This document shows, piece after piece, positions 40,720 to 50,008 of a stretch of DNA of 64,000 nucleotides. The DNA is from Plantimonas leprariae. Lineage in GTDB: Bacteria; Pseudomonadota; Alphaproteobacteria; Rhizobiales; Rhizobiaceae. The notes beneath the pieces are model-generated. The model did not search any database, had not been told where the DNA came from, and saw only the letters and a list, made by a program, of their open reading frames with translations. The translations under genes and the position numbers were made by a program. The stretch lies in NCBI RefSeq assembly GCF_008802405.1, contig NZ_VZDO01000004.1, positions 62,001-126,000 of the forward strand, in the 5' to 3' direction. Positions within the stretch are counted from its first letter, which is position 1. Each line of letters opens with the position of its first letter.

Positions 40720-40855
40720 GTCCCGCGAACGCCCCCAGTTCACCCTTGAAAAATTCGTAGCGTCACCTTCCTGTCGCGGGAACCTGCCATCATGCGGCAA
40801 GGTTAATCCCGGGTAACCGGTGCTGCCGGTTTTCAGCTGGCGGGGAGGTGGAACG

Positions 40856-41137
40856 ATGTTCGTTGTTCGGGTCGAAAACGACGAAGCGACGTCGTATCGC
40901 GCCTTCCGCCGTTCTCAGACCGCGCGTGCCTGGGCGGCCGAGCGGAATGGCGAGGACGTGGATTGCCTGGTCGACGTCTTCGAGACGAGCGGCCTCGGGG
41001 ACGATCCGAGGGGGGCTATCGCCGCGGTCCGCGCCGGCAACGCGCGCGAGATTCTGCGCGGCGAGGCGCTGGCAGCGCGCCCGCCCGTCACGACCGGCGC
41101 TTCCGACATCGATTTCGGGGTAGCTGTCGCCGTCTGA
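40856..41137 (+). CDS. Small hypothetical protein downstream of tRNA-Pro
   Basis: I do not recognise a family. The 93-residue product starts at ATG 40856, with a strong GGGGAGG ribosome site 7 bases upstream, which supports it being real. It has no signal peptide or membrane segment. The N-terminal half is charged with a beta-like start ('MFVVRVENDEATSYRAF') and a helical region ('SQTARAWAAERNGEDVD'). One cysteine only. It is convergent with the phosphoglycosyl transferase gene. Function unknown. Confidence 0.65.
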   Translation: MFVVRVENDEATSYRAFRRSQTARAWAAERNGEDVDCLVDVFETSGLGDDPRGAIAAVRAGNAREILRGEALAARPPVTTGASDIDFGVAVAV

Positions 41138-41212
41138 CACCGGCGCTTGCCTCAAGGGCGAGCGCGGCCTGGCCGAACGCTCACCTTGGATTGACGGACA
41201 TCCCTGCCGTCA

Positions 41213-42790
41213 TCAATAGGCGTTCTCGGTCTTGAGAAGGCTCAGCGGCGTCCTGGCGAGGATCGCGACGTCGAACAGGATCGACCAGTTGTCGATGTAG
41301 TGCAGGTCGTATTCGAACCGCTTCCTCAGCTTGTCCGCCTGGTCGATCTCGCCGCGGTAGCCGTTCACCTGCGCCCAGCCCGTGATGCCGGGCTTCACCT
41401 TATGACGCCCGAAATAGTCGTCGACGATCTCGATGAAGGCCTCGTTGCTGCTGGAGAAAGCGTGGACGGCGTGGGGGCGGGGGCCGACGAGCGAGAGCTC
41501 GCCGCGCACCACATTCCAGAGCTGCGGAAGCTCGTCGATCGAGGATTTCCGAATAAATCGCCCGACGCGCGTCACGCGCGGATCGCCCTTGGTGACGACG
41601 CGCTTGGCGGCGGGGTCGGCCTGCTCGTGATACATCGAGCGGAACTTGAAGACCTCGATCACCTGATTGTTGAAGCCATGCCGCTTCTGCCGGAAGAAGA
41701 TCGGCCCCTTCGAGTCGAGCCGCACCGCAATGGCCGTGGCGAGGAAGACGGGTGAAAGGGCCACGATCGCCGCGCTGGCGATGAGGATGTCGAAGACCCG
41801 CTTGGTGAGGGCGTTCCAGTCGGCGATCGGCTTGTTGAAGACGTCGAGCACCGGCACCTGCCCGACGAAGGAATGCGAGCGCGAGCGGAACTGCGGGTTC
41901 GCCGCGTGGGCCGCGAGGCGGATATCGAGCGGCAGCACCCACAGGCTCTTCAGGAATTCGAGCACGCGCTTCTCGGCCGAGAGCGGCAGCGTGACGATCA
42001 GCATGTCGATGCGGGCCGTGCGGGCGAATTCGACGAGTTCGCGGATGTTGCCGAGCTTCGGGTAGCCGGCGACGAGCGGCGGCGAGCGCCGGTCGCCGCG
42101 ATCGTCGAAGATGCCGCAGATGCGGACGTCCCCGTCCGGCTGCGCGATGATGGTGCGGATCAGCTCTTCCGCCGCCTGTCCGCCGCCGACGATCACGGCG
42201 CGCCGCTCCATCACGCCGTCGCGCTTCCAGCGCCGGATAGGTCCGGCAAGCACCATTCTGGCGCCGAGCAGCGCCACGGCGCCTGTCACATACCAGATGG
42301 ACAGCCATGCGCGCGAAACGGCGCTTTCCGGCTGCAGGACAAGGAGACCGAGACCGATGGCGGCGAGCGCCGCGGCCCAGCCACTGGCGACGGGCACGAT
42401 CTGCGCGGCGCGCCGCGACAGCATGCCGATCTCGTAGCCGCCGAAGACATGGATGCCGCAGACGCCCGCGACCGCGCCGCCGACGGAAATGACGAGGCAA
42501 CGCCACAGCATGTCGGCGCTCGGCGCATCGGCGGTGGCGATGACGGCGATCGAGATCGCGGCGAGAACCACGCATTCGGCGATCATCAGCATGCCCGATA
42601 CGATGGCGGGAGCGATGACGCGGCTCGCATAGCGATCGGCCGTCTCGGAGGCGAGCTGGTTCAGCATCGCGGGCGTCGCCGGTGCGGCGACCTTCACGGC
42701 GCGAACGGCGGCGGGCGAGAACGGCAGCGCGCCGTCGCGGCCGGGGGTATCCTGCCTGCCTTCCGAGAGGCGAGCTTGAGTCTGGCGCAT
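41213..42790 (-). CDS. Undecaprenyl-phosphate glycosyl-1-phosphate transferase (polyprenyl-P hexose-1-P transferase)
   Basis: This membrane enzyme starts a polysaccharide repeat unit by transferring hexose-1-phosphate (usually glucose) from a UDP-sugar to undecaprenyl phosphate. The 525-residue protein has an N-terminal four-helix membrane region, a CoA-binding-like domain with 'VIVGGGQAAEEL', one further membrane segment and the C-terminal bacterial sugar transferase domain. Motifs in that domain are 'GPIFFRQKRHGFNNQVIEVF', 'KSSIDELPQLWNVVRGELSL' (catalytic Asp-Glu) and 'VGPRPHAVHA'. It resembles WcaJ/PssY/ExoY-type initiators. The Wza-like export gene lies 114 bases upstream on the same strand. 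Confidence 0.92.
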   Translation of the reverse strand: MRQTQARLSEGRQDTPGRDGALPFSPAAVRAVKVAAPATPAMLNQLASETADRYASRVIAPAIVSGMLMIAECVVLAAISIAVIATADAPSADMLWRCLVISVGGAVAGVCGIHVFGGYEIGMLSRRAAQIVPVASGWAAALAAIGLGLLVLQPESAVSRAWLSIWYVTGAVALLGARMVLAGPIRRWKRDGVMERRAVIVGGGQAAEELIRTIIAQPDGDVRICGIFDDRGDRRSPPLVAGYPKLGNIRELVEFARTARIDMLIVTLPLSAEKRVLEFLKSLWVLPLDIRLAAHAANPQFRSRSHSFVGQVPVLDVFNKPIADWNALTKRVFDILIASAAIVALSPVFLATAIAVRLDSKGPIFFRQKRHGFNNQVIEVFKFRSMYHEQADPAAKRVVTKGDPRVTRVGRFIRKSSIDELPQLWNVVRGELSLVGPRPHAVHAFSSSNEAFIEIVDDYFGRHKVKPGITGWAQVNGYRGEIDQADKLRKRFEYDLHYIDNWSILFDVAILARTPLSLLKTENAY

Positions 42791-42904
42791 CGGGCCGATC
42801 CGATTGAGATTGCGGCCGGACGCTACGTCAATTTCCTTATCGTTTCGGCTGCGGGCCCGCTCAAACCTTAACGATCGACGGGCGTCGGGTCGGAGGAGGC
42901 GCGA

Positions 42905-43465
42905 TCAGAACCAGCGCTCGCGCACGAAGATCGTGTCACCCGGCTGGATCGGATCGGAGATCAGCACCCGGCCGGATGCGATCTTGCCGTTCACCTGCCG
43001 CGTCAGATCCACCGTCTTCTGCTCGGCGCGGGGCGAGAAGCCGCCCGCCGCGGCGATGGCGTTCTGCACCGTCATGCCGGGCACGTAGCTGTACTGCCCG
43101 CCCTGCGTCACCTCGCCCATGATGAAGAAGGGGCGGTAGGTCTCGACCTCGACAGAGATGTCCGGATCGCGCAGGAAGCCGTCGCGCAGCTTCGTCGCGA
43201 TCGCCGCTTCGAGTTCCTCAGGCGTCTGGCCGCGCGCCGGCACCGTGCCGACGAGCGGCATGGAAACATAGCCGCTCTTGTCCACCGCGTAGGTGCTGGT
43301 CAGGCCCTCCTGTTCGAAGACGGTGACGCGGACCTTGTCGCCGCTGTCGAGGCGGTAGGGCTCGTTCAGCGCCTTGTGGAAAGCCGGCTGCGGCGGCTGG
43401 TAGCTCGCGCAGCCGCTAAGGGAGGCGGCCAAGGCAACCGCCGTTATCGTATGGCGCAGCCGCAT
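42905..43465 (-). CDS. Polysaccharide export outer-membrane lipoprotein (Wza/ExoF-like)
   Basis: A 186-residue lipoprotein with signal 'MRLRHTITAVALAASLSGC' (lipobox L-S-G-C) and a polysaccharide export (PES) domain: 'EPYRLDSGDKVRVTVFEQEG', 'DKSGYVSMPLVGTVPARGQT'. One SLBB-like domain follows ('GQYSYVPGMTVQNAIAAAGG'). Such proteins form the periplasmic collar/outer-membrane channel for exopolysaccharide. It is shorter than full Wza (about 380), so it probably needs another outer-membrane component. Likely co-transcribed with the downstream phosphoglycosyl transferase. Confidence 0.92.
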   Translation of the reverse strand: MRLRHTITAVALAASLSGCASYQPPQPAFHKALNEPYRLDSGDKVRVTVFEQEGLTSTYAVDKSGYVSMPLVGTVPARGQTPEELEAAIATKLRDGFLRDPDISVEVETYRPFFIMGEVTQGGQYSYVPGMTVQNAIAAAGGFSPRAEQKTVDLTRQVNGKIASGRVLISDPIQPGDTIFVRERWF

Positions 43466-43542
43466 CCCCCGTCGCCCCGTCGATCCGCGCCGCGGCGGAT
43501 ATCGCCGGCGGCCTCGTCGACATCGTTGTAGATTGGTTAGGG

Positions 43543-43558
43543 TTAACGGGCCGTTAAG
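43543..43558. promoter_or_regulatory. CtrA-type binding site in the divergent polysaccharide promoter
   Basis: TTAA-CGGGCCG-TTAAG matches the CtrA consensus TTAA-N7-TTAA(C) in spacing and both half sites, and is also a perfect palindrome (TTAACGG-G-CCGTTAA). It lies 78 bases before the export lipoprotein start and 72 bases before the divergent gene, where a promoter element is expected. Binding is inferred, not shown. Confidence 0.55.
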
Positions 43559-43629
43559 CAAAGCTGCAGGCACATGTATTGCGTGTGTTTTCCGGGCCTT
43601 AACCGAGCCGTTACCCGAGGGCATCTACG

Positions 43630-44562
43630 ATGCGTCATCCCGAGACGGAGCGGACGATGCCGACCCCGAGCGACGACGGCGGACCTGTCGACAGCCGCGA
43701 TCACGGCCGGAAGCGCGGACTGCAGTTGACCTGCGGCGCGGCGCTCGCCGCGACGAGCGCCTTTGCCTGGGCGACGCTGCTGCAGCCCGATCTCGTGCCG
43801 TCCGGCATCCCGATGAACGGCTCCGCGTCGCTGGTGATCGGTCTGGCCGGCCTCGCGGCCCTCGGCCTCGTCATCGTTTCCGCCCGGACGAACCCGGCCA
43901 GAGCGGAAGGCGCCGGAGCGGCGGCAGACGGTCGTGAGGTGCCGGCCGCGTCGATGCCGGGCCTCGCGCCGATGCGCGCGAGCGTGGCGGAACTGGCGAA
44001 GGCGGCCGCGGCCGCGCGCATATCGCGCATCCTCATTCTCGCGCCGCCCGGCTGGAAGGCGGCCGAAGCGGTGGCGGTGGCCCGCCACCTTTCCAATGGA
44101 GACGAGCCGACGATCCTCGTCGATTTCGACGGCGGGTGCACGGTCGGCGATCTCGCCTTGTCACGCGAGGTCGAGAGCATCGCGCATATCGCGGCGAGCC
44201 CGACGACCTTCGCCCACGCCATCCAGCGGGATCGAGCGGGACGCACCCATCTCCTCGCCGCGCGCCTCGATGCGCCGAATGCGGCTTCGGACGCCGCTTC
44301 CGTATTGACGACGCTGGAAGAGGTCTATGCGCGGGTCGTCGCCATCGTCCCCGCCGACGCCGAAACGCTGGCGCCGCTCGTCCATGACGATACGGCGCTC
44401 GTCGTGCCGCGCCGGATCGAGGCGGAGGTCGGCCTGAAAACCACGATCGGCCGTCTCATGCCCGGCGGTCTCGACGAAGTGGTCTTTCTGGACGAGGATT
44501 TGGACGAACGAGCGAAGCTCGTTCCGCACCACACGGTGGTCAAACGCGCCGTCCGAGCCTAG
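43630..44562 (+). CDS. Two-pass membrane protein with degenerate BY-kinase-like domain
   Basis: A 310-residue protein divergent from the polysaccharide export gene. Two hydrophobic helices (about 35-52 and 66-84) are separated by only a short loop, without the large periplasmic Wzz domain of ExoP/Wzc. The C-terminal half resembles the Wzc/ExoP ATPase fold: strand and loop 'RILILAPPGWKAAEAVAVAR' (residues 133-152) lie where the Walker A G-x-x-G-x-G-K-[ST] would be, and 'PTILVDFDGG' where the Walker A' D-x-D is. The Walker A lysine-Ser/Thr pair is missing, as is a tyrosine-rich tail. It is probably a non-catalytic co-polymerase relative; alternatively an unrelated P-loop-like fold. Confidence 0.65.
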   Translation: MRHPETERTMPTPSDDGGPVDSRDHGRKRGLQLTCGAALAATSAFAWATLLQPDLVPSGIPMNGSASLVIGLAGLAALGLVIVSARTNPARAEGAGAAADGREVPAASMPGLAPMRASVAELAKAAAAARISRILILAPPGWKAAEAVAVARHLSNGDEPTILVDFDGGCTVGDLALSREVESIAHIAASPTTFAHAIQRDRAGRTHLLAARLDAPNAASDAASVLTTLEEVYARVVAIVPADAETLAPLVHDDTALVVPRRIEAEVGLKTTIGRLMPGGLDEVVFLDEDLDERAKLVPHHTVVKRAVRA

Positions 44563-44774
44563 CGGGATTTGCCGGAATAGCCCTCCATCCAGCGGATCAG
44601 CAGCGCCGCCGGCGCGACCCAGAGCAGGCCGCTGACGAGGAAGAAGGCGAGGTGCACCCAGCCGCTCGAATGCGCAAGGTAGAACGAGGCGAATGCCGTG
44701 GCGAAGATCGCGTAGACGAAGATCAGGAGCAGCAGCACGATCGTGCCGACGAGCTTGCGGAAGCGGATGGGCAT
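44559..44774 (-). CDS. DUF2842 small membrane protein
   Basis: A 71-residue protein with two hydrophobic helices ('LVGTIVLLLLIFVYAIFATAF' and 'LAFFLVSGLLWVAPAALLI') and the terminal 'RWMEGY' motif of DUF2842. The family is restricted to alphaproteobacteria and sits next to ctaA or other respiratory genes; no function is known. The ATG at 44774 is used, as the longer frame to 44888 is not homologous. It overlaps the convergent 43630-44562 gene by 4 bases. Confidence 0.85.
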   Translation of the reverse strand: MPIRFRKLVGTIVLLLLIFVYAIFATAFASFYLAHSSGWVHLAFFLVSGLLWVAPAALLIRWMEGYSGKSR

Positions 44775-44928
44775 GGATGGTCTCGGTCCCGGAATGCTGG
44801 GCTTCCTATGGGCTCGACGTCCGCCAAAAGCCAGCATTCGGCGCTGCGACGCTTGGTTTCGCTTGTGCGTGGCGGCTTCCGGGGACAAATGAAGTCGGAC
44901 ATATCCGACTGACGCGAGTTCGCCCCCG

Positions 44929-46023
44929 ATGACTCTGGCGATGGCCCCGACCGGCCTCTCCCGCTCCGTAAATGCGACGCGCAGCCTGCGGCCGGTCCGT
45001 CTCTGGCTCTACGCGGTGGCGCTCGTCCTCTTCGCGCTGGTGCTGGTCGGTGGCGCGACGCGGCTGACCGAAAGCGGCCTGTCGATCACGGAATGGAAGC
45101 CGATCCACGGTGTCGTCCCGCCGCTATCGGCGGCGGAATGGCAGGAGGAGTTCGAACTCTACCAGCGGATCCCGCAATACACGGAACTCAACGAAGGCAT
45201 GAGCCTCGACGGGTTCAAGACGATCTACTGGTGGGAATGGACGCACCGGTTCCTGGCCCGCTTCGTCGGCGTGGTCTTCGCGGTGCCGCTACTCCTCTTC
45301 TGGCTGACGGGGCGTCTGCCCTCGCCATTGAAACCGCGGCTTCTCGGCATCCTGGCGCTCGGCGCGGTACAGGGCGGCATCGGCTGGTGGATGGTCGCGT
45401 CCGGCCTTTCGGCGCGCACCGACGTCAGCCAGTATCGGCTGGCGGTGCATCTCACCACGGCCTGCATCATCTTCGCGTCGACGCTCTGGGTGGCGCGGGG
45501 TCTGGCCCGCCATTCGGACGATCCGCCGCCCTCGGTCGGTTCCGCCTGGGCGGCCGGCGCGATCGTCGTGCTCGCCCTCTGCCAGATCTATCTCGGCGGT
45601 CTCGTCGCCGGGCTCAACGCCGGCATGACCTTCAACACCTGGCCGCTGATGGACGGGCAGATCGTGCCGCGCGGCCTGCTGACGATGGCCCCGGCCTGGC
45701 GCAACTTCTTCGAGAACGTCATGACGGTGCAGTTCATGCACCGCGCCAGCGCCTATCTGCTGCTCGCCGTCGTGGCGCTGCACGCCGCCGCGTCCTGGGT
45801 TCTCGCGCCGCGAACGACGCATGCGCGCCGCGCCGCGGTGCTCTTGGCTCTCGTCGTCTGTCAGGCCGCGCTCGGGATCACGACCCTCCTGCTGGCGGTG
45901 CCGATCGGCTGGGCGCTTCTGCATCAGGCGGGAGCGCTGGTGGTCCTCGCCTTCGCGGTGGCGCATGCGCGCGGCGTGGTCGGCCCGTATCGCTTCGCGC
46001 CGACGCGCTACGCCGAAGCCTGA
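44929..46023 (+). CDS. ctaA: Heme A synthase (COX15/CtaA)
   Basis: CtaA oxidises the C8 methyl of heme O to the formyl of heme A for cytochrome aa3 oxidase. The 364-residue protein has eight hydrophobic helices and the COX15 signatures: '[21 protein letters not shown]', '[19 protein letters not shown]', '[16 protein letters not shown]', '[21 protein letters not shown]', '[13 protein letters not shown]' and '[11 protein letters not shown]', with four heme-ligand histidines. ATG at 44929; an ATG at 44941 is also possible. Divergent from DUF2842. Confidence 0.95.
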   Translation: MTLAMAPTGLSRSVNATRSLRPVRLWLYAVALVLFALVLVGGATRLTESGLSITEWKPIHGVVPPLSAAEWQEEFELYQRIPQYTELNEGMSLDGFKTIYWWEWTHRFLARFVGVVFAVPLLLFWLTGRLPSPLKPRLLGILALGAVQGGIGWWMVASGLSARTDVSQYRLAVHLTTACIIFASTLWVARGLARHSDDPPPSVGSAWAAGAIVVLALCQIYLGGLVAGLNAGMTFNTWPLMDGQIVPRGLLTMAPAWRNFFENVMTVQFMHRASAYLLLAVVALHAAASWVLAPRTTHARRAAVLLALVVCQAALGITTLLLAVPIGWALLHQAGALVVLAFAVAHARGVVGPYRFAPTRYAEA

Positions 46024-46026
46024 CGC

Positions 46027-46953
46027 TCAGGCGGCGGCCAGCATCAGGTCGAGGTTCTGCACCGCCGCCCCGGATGCGCCCTTGCCGAGATTGTCGAGCA
46101 GGGCGACGAGGTTGACGAGGCGTCCGTCCGCCGAGGCGAAGACGAACAGCTTCATCCGGTCCGTCCCGGCGAGTTCGGTCGGATCGATGCGCTTCAGCCC
46201 CGCCACCTCCTCCTGCGAGGCGACCGAGACGAGGTCCTGCCCGGCATAGTGGTCGGCGAGCGCGGCGCGCATCCGCTCGGCATCGCCCGGCTCGGCGCGG
46301 AGCGGCACCTGGACGATCATCCCCTGCGGGAAGCGGCCGACCGACGGCGCGAACAGCGGCTCGTGTTCCAAGCGACCGTAGGTCCGCATCTCGGGCAGGT
46401 GCTTGTGGTGCAGATCGAGGCCATAGAGGAAATGCGGCGCGGCGACGTGGTCGGCCCGCGTCGAGTCCTCCATCTGCCCGATCAACTGCTTGCCGCCGCC
46501 GGTATAGCCGGAGACGGCGTTCACCGACACCGGATAGCCGGCGTCGATGAGGCCGGCGTCGCGGAGAGGACGCAGCAGCGCGATCGCGCCGGTCGGGTAG
46601 CAGCCGGGATTGGCCACTCGCGCGGACGCCGCGATCCGCTCGCGTTGCCCGGCAGCCATTTCCGGAAAGCCGTAGGCCCAGTCGGGGTCTGTCCGATGCG
46701 CCGTCGAGGTGTCGATGACCCGAGTCGAATTGTTGCCGTCGAGGAGCCCGATTGCCTCGCGCGCCGCGTCGTCCGGCAGGCAGAGGATCGCGACGTCTGC
46801 CGCGTTCAGCATGTCCTCGCGCATCGCGGCGTTGCGGCGCTCTGCTTCCGGGATTGACAGGAGCTCGACGTCCCGCCGTTCGGCCATGCGCTGGCGGATC
46901 TGCAGGCCGGTCGTGCCGTGCTCGCCGTCGATGAAGATGCGAGGAAGCGCCAT
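46027..46953 (-). CDS. argC: N-acetyl-gamma-glutamyl-phosphate reductase (short type)
   Basis: ArgC reduces N-acetylglutamyl phosphate to the semialdehyde in arginine synthesis. The 308-residue protein belongs to the shorter (type 2) group. It has the NADP-binding start '[19 protein letters not shown]', catalytic cysteine in '[15 protein letters not shown]', '[14 protein letters not shown]' and 'HKHLPEM'. ATG at 46953. It starts 4 bases after speB on the same strand, so arginine and agmatine metabolism may be co-expressed here; rpsI is further upstream. Confidence 0.94.
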   Translation of the reverse strand: MALPRIFIDGEHGTTGLQIRQRMAERRDVELLSIPEAERRNAAMREDMLNAADVAILCLPDDAAREAIGLLDGNNSTRVIDTSTAHRTDPDWAYGFPEMAAGQRERIAASARVANPGCYPTGAIALLRPLRDAGLIDAGYPVSVNAVSGYTGGGKQLIGQMEDSTRADHVAAPHFLYGLDLHHKHLPEMRTYGRLEHEPLFAPSVGRFPQGMIVQVPLRAEPGDAERMRAALADHYAGQDLVSVASQEEVAGLKRIDPTELAGTDRMKLFVFASADGRLVNLVALLDNLGKGASGAAVQNLDLMLAAA

Positions 46954-46957
46954 CGGA

Positions 46958-47905
46958 TCAGGAAGCCTTCTTCTCGGCGAGGATGCCGAGGAGGTACATC
47001 GCGACCGTCGCGCCGGCAATCGCGGTGACGTCGGCGTGGTCGTAGGGCGGCGACACCTCCACCACGTCCGCGCCGAGAAGTTCGACGTTCTTCAGGTGGT
47101 GCAGCACCGCCAGCATCTTGGCGCTCGACGGGCCGCCCGCGACCGGCGTGCCGGTGCCCGGCGCGAAGGCGACGTCGAGGCAGTCGATGTCGAAGGTGAG
47201 GTAGGCCTTCGTGCCGCCGGTCCGCTCGTAGATGCGCTTGGCGATCTCGATGCTCGTCATGTCCTCGAGTTCGTGGCCGTAGACGATCTCGAGCCCAAGC
47301 GTTTCCGGCGCGTGGGTGCGGATGCCGACCTGGATCGAGGTGTCGGGATCGACGATGCCGTGCCGCACCGCGGTGGTGAGGAACGAGCCGTGATCGACGC
47401 GCTCGCCGGCGGTCGGCCAGGTGTCCTGATGCGCGTCGAAGTGGATCAGCGAGAGCTTGCCGTGCCGCTCCGCCAGCGCCTGCAGCAGCGGATAGGTGAT
47501 CGAATGATCGCCGCCGAGCGTCAGGAGGAAGTTCGTCTGGCCGAGCAGCTTCGCCGCTTCCGCGCGGATCGCTTCGTGCGCGGTCTCCGGCGTCCGGTAA
47601 TCGATCAGGCAGTCGCCGTAGTCGACCACCCGCAGCGCGTCGAAGAGGTCGAGCTTAAACGGGTATTGCGGGTCGTTGTCGAAGATCTGAGAGGCTCGCC
47701 GCAGCGCCGCCGGTCCGAAGCGCGCACCCGGCCGGTTCGAGACGGAGGCGTCGAACGGCACGCCCCAGACGGTGACGTCTGCATCGGCCGGCTCCTTCGT
47801 CAGCTTGCGGCGCATGAAGGAGGCGACGCCGGCATAGGTCGGGTCGCTCGCGGCCCCGAGCGTGTCGGTCGCGGTGATCGCGTGGTCGATGGATTTGCCG
47901 GCCAT
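46958..47905 (-). CDS. speB: Agmatinase (ureohydrolase family)
   Basis: The enzyme hydrolyses agmatine to putrescine and urea. The 315-residue protein has all binuclear manganese motifs of ureohydrolases: '[12 protein letters not shown]', '[12 protein letters not shown]' and '[20 protein letters not shown]', with 'EVSPPYD' near the end. Related guanidino-acid hydrolases share these motifs, so agmatine specificity is probable but not proven. Upstream of argC. Confidence 0.88.
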   Translation of the reverse strand: MAGKSIDHAITATDTLGAASDPTYAGVASFMRRKLTKEPADADVTVWGVPFDASVSNRPGARFGPAALRRASQIFDNDPQYPFKLDLFDALRVVDYGDCLIDYRTPETAHEAIRAEAAKLLGQTNFLLTLGGDHSITYPLLQALAERHGKLSLIHFDAHQDTWPTAGERVDHGSFLTTAVRHGIVDPDTSIQVGIRTHAPETLGLEIVYGHELEDMTSIEIAKRIYERTGGTKAYLTFDIDCLDVAFAPGTGTPVAGGPSSAKMLAVLHHLKNVELLGADVVEVSPPYDHADVTAIAGATVAMYLLGILAEKKAS

Positions 47906-47926
47906 GAAGTCGTCCCCAAACGAAAA

Positions 47927-47950
47927 GGGCCGCGGATCGCTCCGCGGCCC
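47927..47950 (-). terminator. Intrinsic terminator of rplM-rpsI
   Basis: A perfect 10-base-pair stem (GGGCCGCGGA / TCCGCGGCCC), loop of four, followed on the minus strand by TTTTCG, lies 25 bases after the rpsI stop and upstream of speB. Confidence 0.8.
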
Positions 47951-47975
47951 CCGTGAAACCCTGAGGTAAGGCGGA

Positions 47976-48446
47976 TCAGCGCTTCGAGAACTGGAAGGAG
48001 CGGCGGGCCTTCGCCTTGCCGTACTTCTTGCGCTCGACGACGCGGCTGTCGCGCGTCAGGAAGCCGCCCTTCTTCAGGACCGGGCGCAGGCCCGGCTCGA
48101 AATAGGTCAGCGCCTTCGAGATGCCGTGGCGCACCGCGCCCGCCTGACCCGACAGGCCGCCGCCGGTGACGGTCGCGACGATGTCGAACTGCCCGTCACG
48201 GGCCGCCGCGACGATCGGCTGCTGCAGCACCATCTGGAGCACCGGCCGCGCGAAGTAGGCGCCGAACTCCTTGTCGTTGACGGTGATCTTGCCGCTGCCG
48301 GGCTTCACCCAGACGCGGGCGACGGCGTCTTTGCGCTTGCCGGTCGCGTAGGCGCGGCCCTGCGCATCGAGCTTCTGGACGTGGACCGGCGCGGCGGCGA
48401 CGGTCTCGACCGTCTGGAGGTCCTGGAGGGAGGAAAGCTGCGACAT
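47976..48446 (-). CDS. rpsI: 30S ribosomal protein S9
   Basis: S9 sits in the head of the small subunit, with its C-terminal tail contacting P-site tRNA. The 156-residue product has the conserved body '[20 protein letters not shown]', '[19 protein letters not shown]' and the basic end '[17 protein letters not shown]'. It carries an N-terminal extension of about 30 residues, typical of alphaproteobacteria. Its ATG overlaps the rplM stop by one base (TGATG). Confidence 0.97.
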   Translation of the reverse strand: MSQLSSLQDLQTVETVAAAPVHVQKLDAQGRAYATGKRKDAVARVWVKPGSGKITVNDKEFGAYFARPVLQMVLQQPIVAAARDGQFDIVATVTGGGLSGQAGAVRHGISKALTYFEPGLRPVLKKGGFLTRDSRVVERKKYGKAKARRSFQFSKR

Positions 48447-48910
48447 CAGGCGGCCCTCTTGTTCTTCGAGTTCAGGGCCGCGACGTCGAGCGCCTCGGGC
48501 TTCTGCGCCTCATGGGGATGGTTCGAGCCGGAGTAGACGCGCAGGTTGCGCAACTGCTGGCGGGCGAGGGGGCCTTCGGGGAGCATCCGCTCCACGGCCT
48601 TCTCGACCACGCGCTCCGGGAAGCGACCTTCGAGGATCTGGCGCGCCTTGCGCTCCTTTATCCCGCCGGGATGACCGGTGTGCCAGTAGTAGGTCTTGTC
48701 CGTATACTTCTTGCCGGTGAAGACGACCTTGTCGGCATTGACGATGATGACGTTGTCGCCGTCGTCGATATGCGGGGTATAGGTCGCCTTGTGCTTGCCG
48801 CGAAGGCGAAGGGCGACGAGGGAGGCGAGGCGGCCGACGACGAGCCCTTCGGCGTCGATCAGGATCCACTTCTTCTCCACCGTCTCGTTCTTCTGCGAGA
48901 AGGTCTTCAT
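48446..48910 (-). CDS. rplM: 50S ribosomal protein L13
   Basis: L13 is an early-assembly 23S rRNA-binding protein. The 154-residue product shows '[21 protein letters not shown]', '[21 protein letters not shown]', '[16 protein letters not shown]' and '[20 protein letters not shown]'. The ATG at 48910 is preceded by GAGGA seven bases upstream. First gene of the rplM-rpsI operon. Confidence 0.97.
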   Translation of the reverse strand: MKTFSQKNETVEKKWILIDAEGLVVGRLASLVALRLRGKHKATYTPHIDDGDNVIIVNADKVVFTGKKYTDKTYYWHTGHPGGIKERKARQILEGRFPERVVEKAVERMLPEGPLARQQLRNLRVYSGSNHPHEAQKPEALDVAALNSKNKRAA

Positions 48911-48997
48911 CCAATAATCCTCGGGTGGGCGGAACGGCGCTTCGCCCGGTCGGGCGCGGCGGTGCCGACACGACGTCAACCGCCGCTGTCGCGGGAT

Positions 48998-49026
48998 GCC
49001 ATACGGAACGATGGACACATCGTCAA
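48998..49026 (-). promoter_or_regulatory. rplM-rpsI promoter
   Basis: On the minus strand TTGACG (49026-49021), a 17-base spacer and TATGGC (49003-48998), about 88 bases before the rplM ATG. This is the best sigma-70-like match in the 291-base divergent region, which is otherwise AT-rich and empty of genes. Confidence 0.6.
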
Positions 49027-49201
49027 GCCTCTCCGGCTTCCGAAAACGTGCATCACTGCAGCAAAAACAATGAGATAGGATATAGGGTAATTTGATACCG
49101 CAAAATTGACGGCGGAGAGGGTGTGGGGCGTGTTACTGATCGGTTTTCCATCCGGCGGTCGAGACGCTAGGTTGCAGCCTCGTGAATGGCGGGAATGGGC
49201 G

Positions 49202-50008
49202 ATGGGCGAAGTCGTAGAGATGCACGCGGCGGCGGAACCGGCGGCACGGCGTGCCGTGCACCGCGTAACGTTGTCCAACCCGCCGGCGAACGTCCTGTCG
49301 GTCGCCGCGATCGACGGGTTGCTGGAAGTGCTGGACGCGGCGAAGAACGATCCTGATTGTCGCGTCGTCGTGCTCGCCGCCGCCGGCAACGTCTTTTCGC
49401 TCGGCGCGGACTACGAGGAGGCGGGGCGTCGCCGGGCCGACGAGGATGGGGGAGAGGCCTTCTTCGAGGCTTCGGAACGGCTCCTGGCAGGCTTGGCGCA
49501 GGCGATCGTCCGGCATCCGAAACCGGTGATCGCTGAAGTCGCGGGCGCGGCGTCGGGCGCGGGCTGTCAGCTCGTCGCGGCTTGCGATCTGGCGATCGCC
49601 GCGGAGACCGCGACTTTCCGGGTGCCGGACGTCAACCTCGGCCTGCCGGGTGCTGGACCGATGGTGGCGCTGTCACGCGGCCTCGGCCGCAAGCATGCGA
49701 TGGAGATGCTGCTGACCGGCGAGACGATCGACGCGCGCACGGCGCGCGAGTTCGGCCTCGTGAACCGCGTCGTGCCGCCGGAGTATCTCACGACCGTCGT
49801 CGACAAGTACGCGTCGAGCATCGCGGCGAAGCCGGCGGAGGCGATCCGTCTGGCGAAGGAGGCGTTTCACGCGCAGGCGGAAATGGGACTCGCCGCCGCC
49901 TACGACTACGCCGCCGCGCTTTCGGCCGAGAGCATGAAGAGCGAGGAGGCGCGGGAGGGCATCCGTGCCGCGCTTTCCCGGCGCGGTTCACGCGAGGCTG
50001 GCGAATGA
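49202..50008 (+). CDS. Enoyl-CoA hydratase/isomerase family protein (atypical)
   Basis: A 268-residue crotonase-fold protein with the oxyanion-hole segments 'NVFSLGADYEE' and 'GAASGAGCQLVAACDLAIA', and 'NLGLPGAGPMVALSRGLG'. The two glutamates that activate water in classical hydratases (rat E144 and E164) are Q123 and D143 here, so simple enoyl-CoA hydration is doubtful. Other crotonase activities are possible. The ATG at 49202 has GGGA upstream; the frame extends to 49106 without support. ATGA overlap with the CoA-binding protein gene. Confidence 0.86.
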   Translation: MGEVVEMHAAAEPAARRAVHRVTLSNPPANVLSVAAIDGLLEVLDAAKNDPDCRVVVLAAAGNVFSLGADYEEAGRRRADEDGGEAFFEASERLLAGLAQAIVRHPKPVIAEVAGAASGAGCQLVAACDLAIAAETATFRVPDVNLGLPGAGPMVALSRGLGRKHAMEMLLTGETIDARTAREFGLVNRVVPPEYLTTVVDKYASSIAAKPAEAIRLAKEAFHAQAEMGLAAAYDYAAALSAESMKSEEAREGIRAALSRRGSREAGE

